Both the position numbers and the translations under genes were made by a program. From Candidatus Nitrosopumilus sp. (lineage in GTDB: Archaea > Thermoproteota > Nitrososphaeria > Nitrososphaerales > Nitrosopumilaceae), in assembly GCA_029864805.1 (NCBI GenBank), contig JAOTSS010000032.1, positions 1 to 21,843 of the forward strand: 21,843 bases of DNA, in the 5' to 3' direction. Positions 20,865 through 21,843 of the stretch are shown here, one piece after another; within the stretch, counting starts at the first letter, position 1, and every line of letters starts with the position of its first letter. The notes under the pieces were generated by a model, which was given only the letters and a program-made list of their open reading frames with translations, searched no databases and was not told the origin of the DNA.

Positions 20865-21740
20865 TTATTGTGCTTCCATTTTAGCAAGCCAATCGTTATC
20901 GTTGTTATCTTTTGAAGTTTCTGTTGTCACCTGTTGGGGCGGTTCTGGAAATGCGTATGTAATTTCAGATTCAGTAGGAGGTTCGGGTATTGAATGAACA
21001 CCTGCTTCAATTGGTTCTGAATGTGGGGTTACTGATTCGGTTGGTGCTTCTGGAAGAATTGTCTGAACTATTTCCTGTGGTTCAGTATCCAGATATGAAA
21101 CGGCAGATTCTTGGATATTTGGGGTCGGAGGATGAGTTATCTCTTGCACTTCCAATTCAAGATCAGTAATTCTACTCTTTACATTCTCGATTTCAGCTAT
21201 TTCGTGAGTCACATGTTCAATTACTTCTGTTGTGCATGCTTTCACGGTCTCAAATGTTGCATCAGAGATTTCATTACTCTTGAATTGTACTTTTGCATCA
21301 AAGGATAACATTTTTGCAGACTTCATTTGTTCATCTAACTCTGTCAATCTTGCCTCAAGTTTGGCTTTGATTTCTTTTTCTGTTTCATCTAATGATGTGA
21401 GTTTTGATTGATATTTTTGATGAATGATTTCTGCATCCACCTTCATGTCATCATTTTCAGAAACAATATCAATCAAAGCTTTCAGACGACGAATAGTTAG
21501 TTGTTTTTCACGAAAGAGTCTTTGAGAATCTAGTCTCCATTTTGGAATGAAAATAACAACATTGCCTTGCACTACAAGTTGCTCATATTGGATTTGCTGC
21601 AATCCTTGAGAACCGCAGTCAATGCCAACGGATTGTATACTTCCGTCAATGTCAGTTATAGTTCCTACGACTTTGCCCATGAATGTTCCGTACATGTCTT
21701 TGACGTTTTTACCGATTATTTCGATATCGTCTTGAGTCAT
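20865..21740 (-). CDS. cdvA: CdvA, membrane/DNA-associated cell-division protein of the ESCRT-type (Cdv) system
   Basis: 291 residues from the ATG at 21740; the frame extends to a TTG at 21773 (302). The N-terminal PRC-barrel (about 10-70: VKDMYGTFMGKVVGTITDIDG onward) is followed by a long coiled coil (about 75-210, ending near ITDLELEVQEI). A Pro/Glu/Ser/Thr-rich linker with repeated PEPPTES-like units then leads to a conserved-looking C-terminal DNDWLAKMEAQ. In Sulfolobus, CdvA recruits the ESCRT-III protein CdvB through a C-terminal E3B peptide; the final motif is probably the equivalent, by inference. A TATA element (21762-21768) is centred 25 bp upstream of the 21740 ATG, which favours that start. 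cdvB and cdvC are not in the window. Confidence 0.9.
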   Translation of the reverse strand: MTQDDIEIIGKNVKDMYGTFMGKVVGTITDIDGSIQSVGIDCGSQGLQQIQYEQLVVQGNVVIFIPKWRLDSQRLFREKQLTIRRLKALIDIVSENDDMKVDAEIIHQKYQSKLTSLDETEKEIKAKLEARLTELDEQMKSAKMLSFDAKVQFKSNEISDATFETVKACTTEVIEHVTHEIAEIENVKSRITDLELEVQEITHPPTPNIQESAVSYLDTEPQEIVQTILPEAPTESVTPHSEPIEAGVHSIPEPPTESEITYAFPEPPQQVTTETSKDNNDNDWLAKMEAQ

Positions 21741-21761
21741 GTCTGATAGTTTAGAGATTTG

Positions 21762-21768
21762 TATAACC
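21762..21768 (-). promoter_or_regulatory. TATA box supporting the ATG start of cdvA
   Basis: The minus strand reads GTTATAC, centred about 25 bp upstream of the ATG at 21740. For the alternative TTG at 21773 the nearest element (near 21806) is about 33 bp away, a poorer fit. Confidence 0.5.
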
Positions 21769-21843
21769 AACAAAGTGTAAGTAATGTTTTTGGTTTTGGT
21801 AAGATTAAATTCACTAACTTTATTCGTGATGTTCTCAGTAATT

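Overview
The window looks like a piece of an ammonia-oxidizing-type thaumarchaeal (Nitrososphaeria, Nitrosopumilus-like) chromosome. It is AT-rich, has archaeal TATA boxes about 26 bp upstream of start codons (leaderless genes), and uses TTG starts often. It encodes archaeal information-processing proteins: an Alba-domain protein, deoxyhypusine synthase, SMC, FEN1 with a PCNA-binding tail, two TFB (TFIIB) paralogues and the cell-division protein CdvA. The assignment rests on protein resemblance only, since no search was run.

Layout. 1-5369: the C-terminal part of an Alba protein with a repetitive N-terminal extension, overlapped by a small membrane-anchored Cys-containing protein; a LysE-type exporter, a PAC2-family protein and deoxyhypusine synthase on the minus strand; myo-inositol-1-phosphate synthase converging exactly on a nitrilase-family amidohydrolase; then about 420 bp with no recognisable gene. 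5370-10974: SMC, a convergent orphan Opp/Dpp-type ABC ATPase, and a divergent EgtD-like histidine methyltransferase.

11162-16590 is the most unusual part. Two divergent TFB genes flank about 1.5 kb that holds microgenes of 30-54 codons, most with clear zinc-binding patterns: CX2C/CX2C ribbons, a single C2H2 finger and its frameshifted tandem copy. A further Cys-rich microgene and a class III nucleotide-cyclase-like gene lie just to the right. Several of these genes share a promoter block, TTACGC-N3-TATA, and two divergent promoters carry a 14/15-identical 15-mer spaced identically from their start codons. The segment ends in a decayed tyrosine recombinase beside tRNA-Ser(CGA), the typical scar of an integrated element.

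16761-21843: a small conserved-looking gene broken by a frameshift, then FEN1, a PAS-domain protein, AMP-forming acetyl-CoA synthetase and CdvA.

Genes are tightly packed. Four convergent pairs abut or overlap at their stop codons. The housekeeping genes do not form one pathway. Best candidate for an undescribed system: the TFB/zinc-microprotein cluster with its shared promoter element, possibly a small transcription-control module brought in or shaped by a mobile element. That function is inference; the ORFs, Cys/His patterns, start/stop overlaps and promoter repeats are read directly from the sequence.
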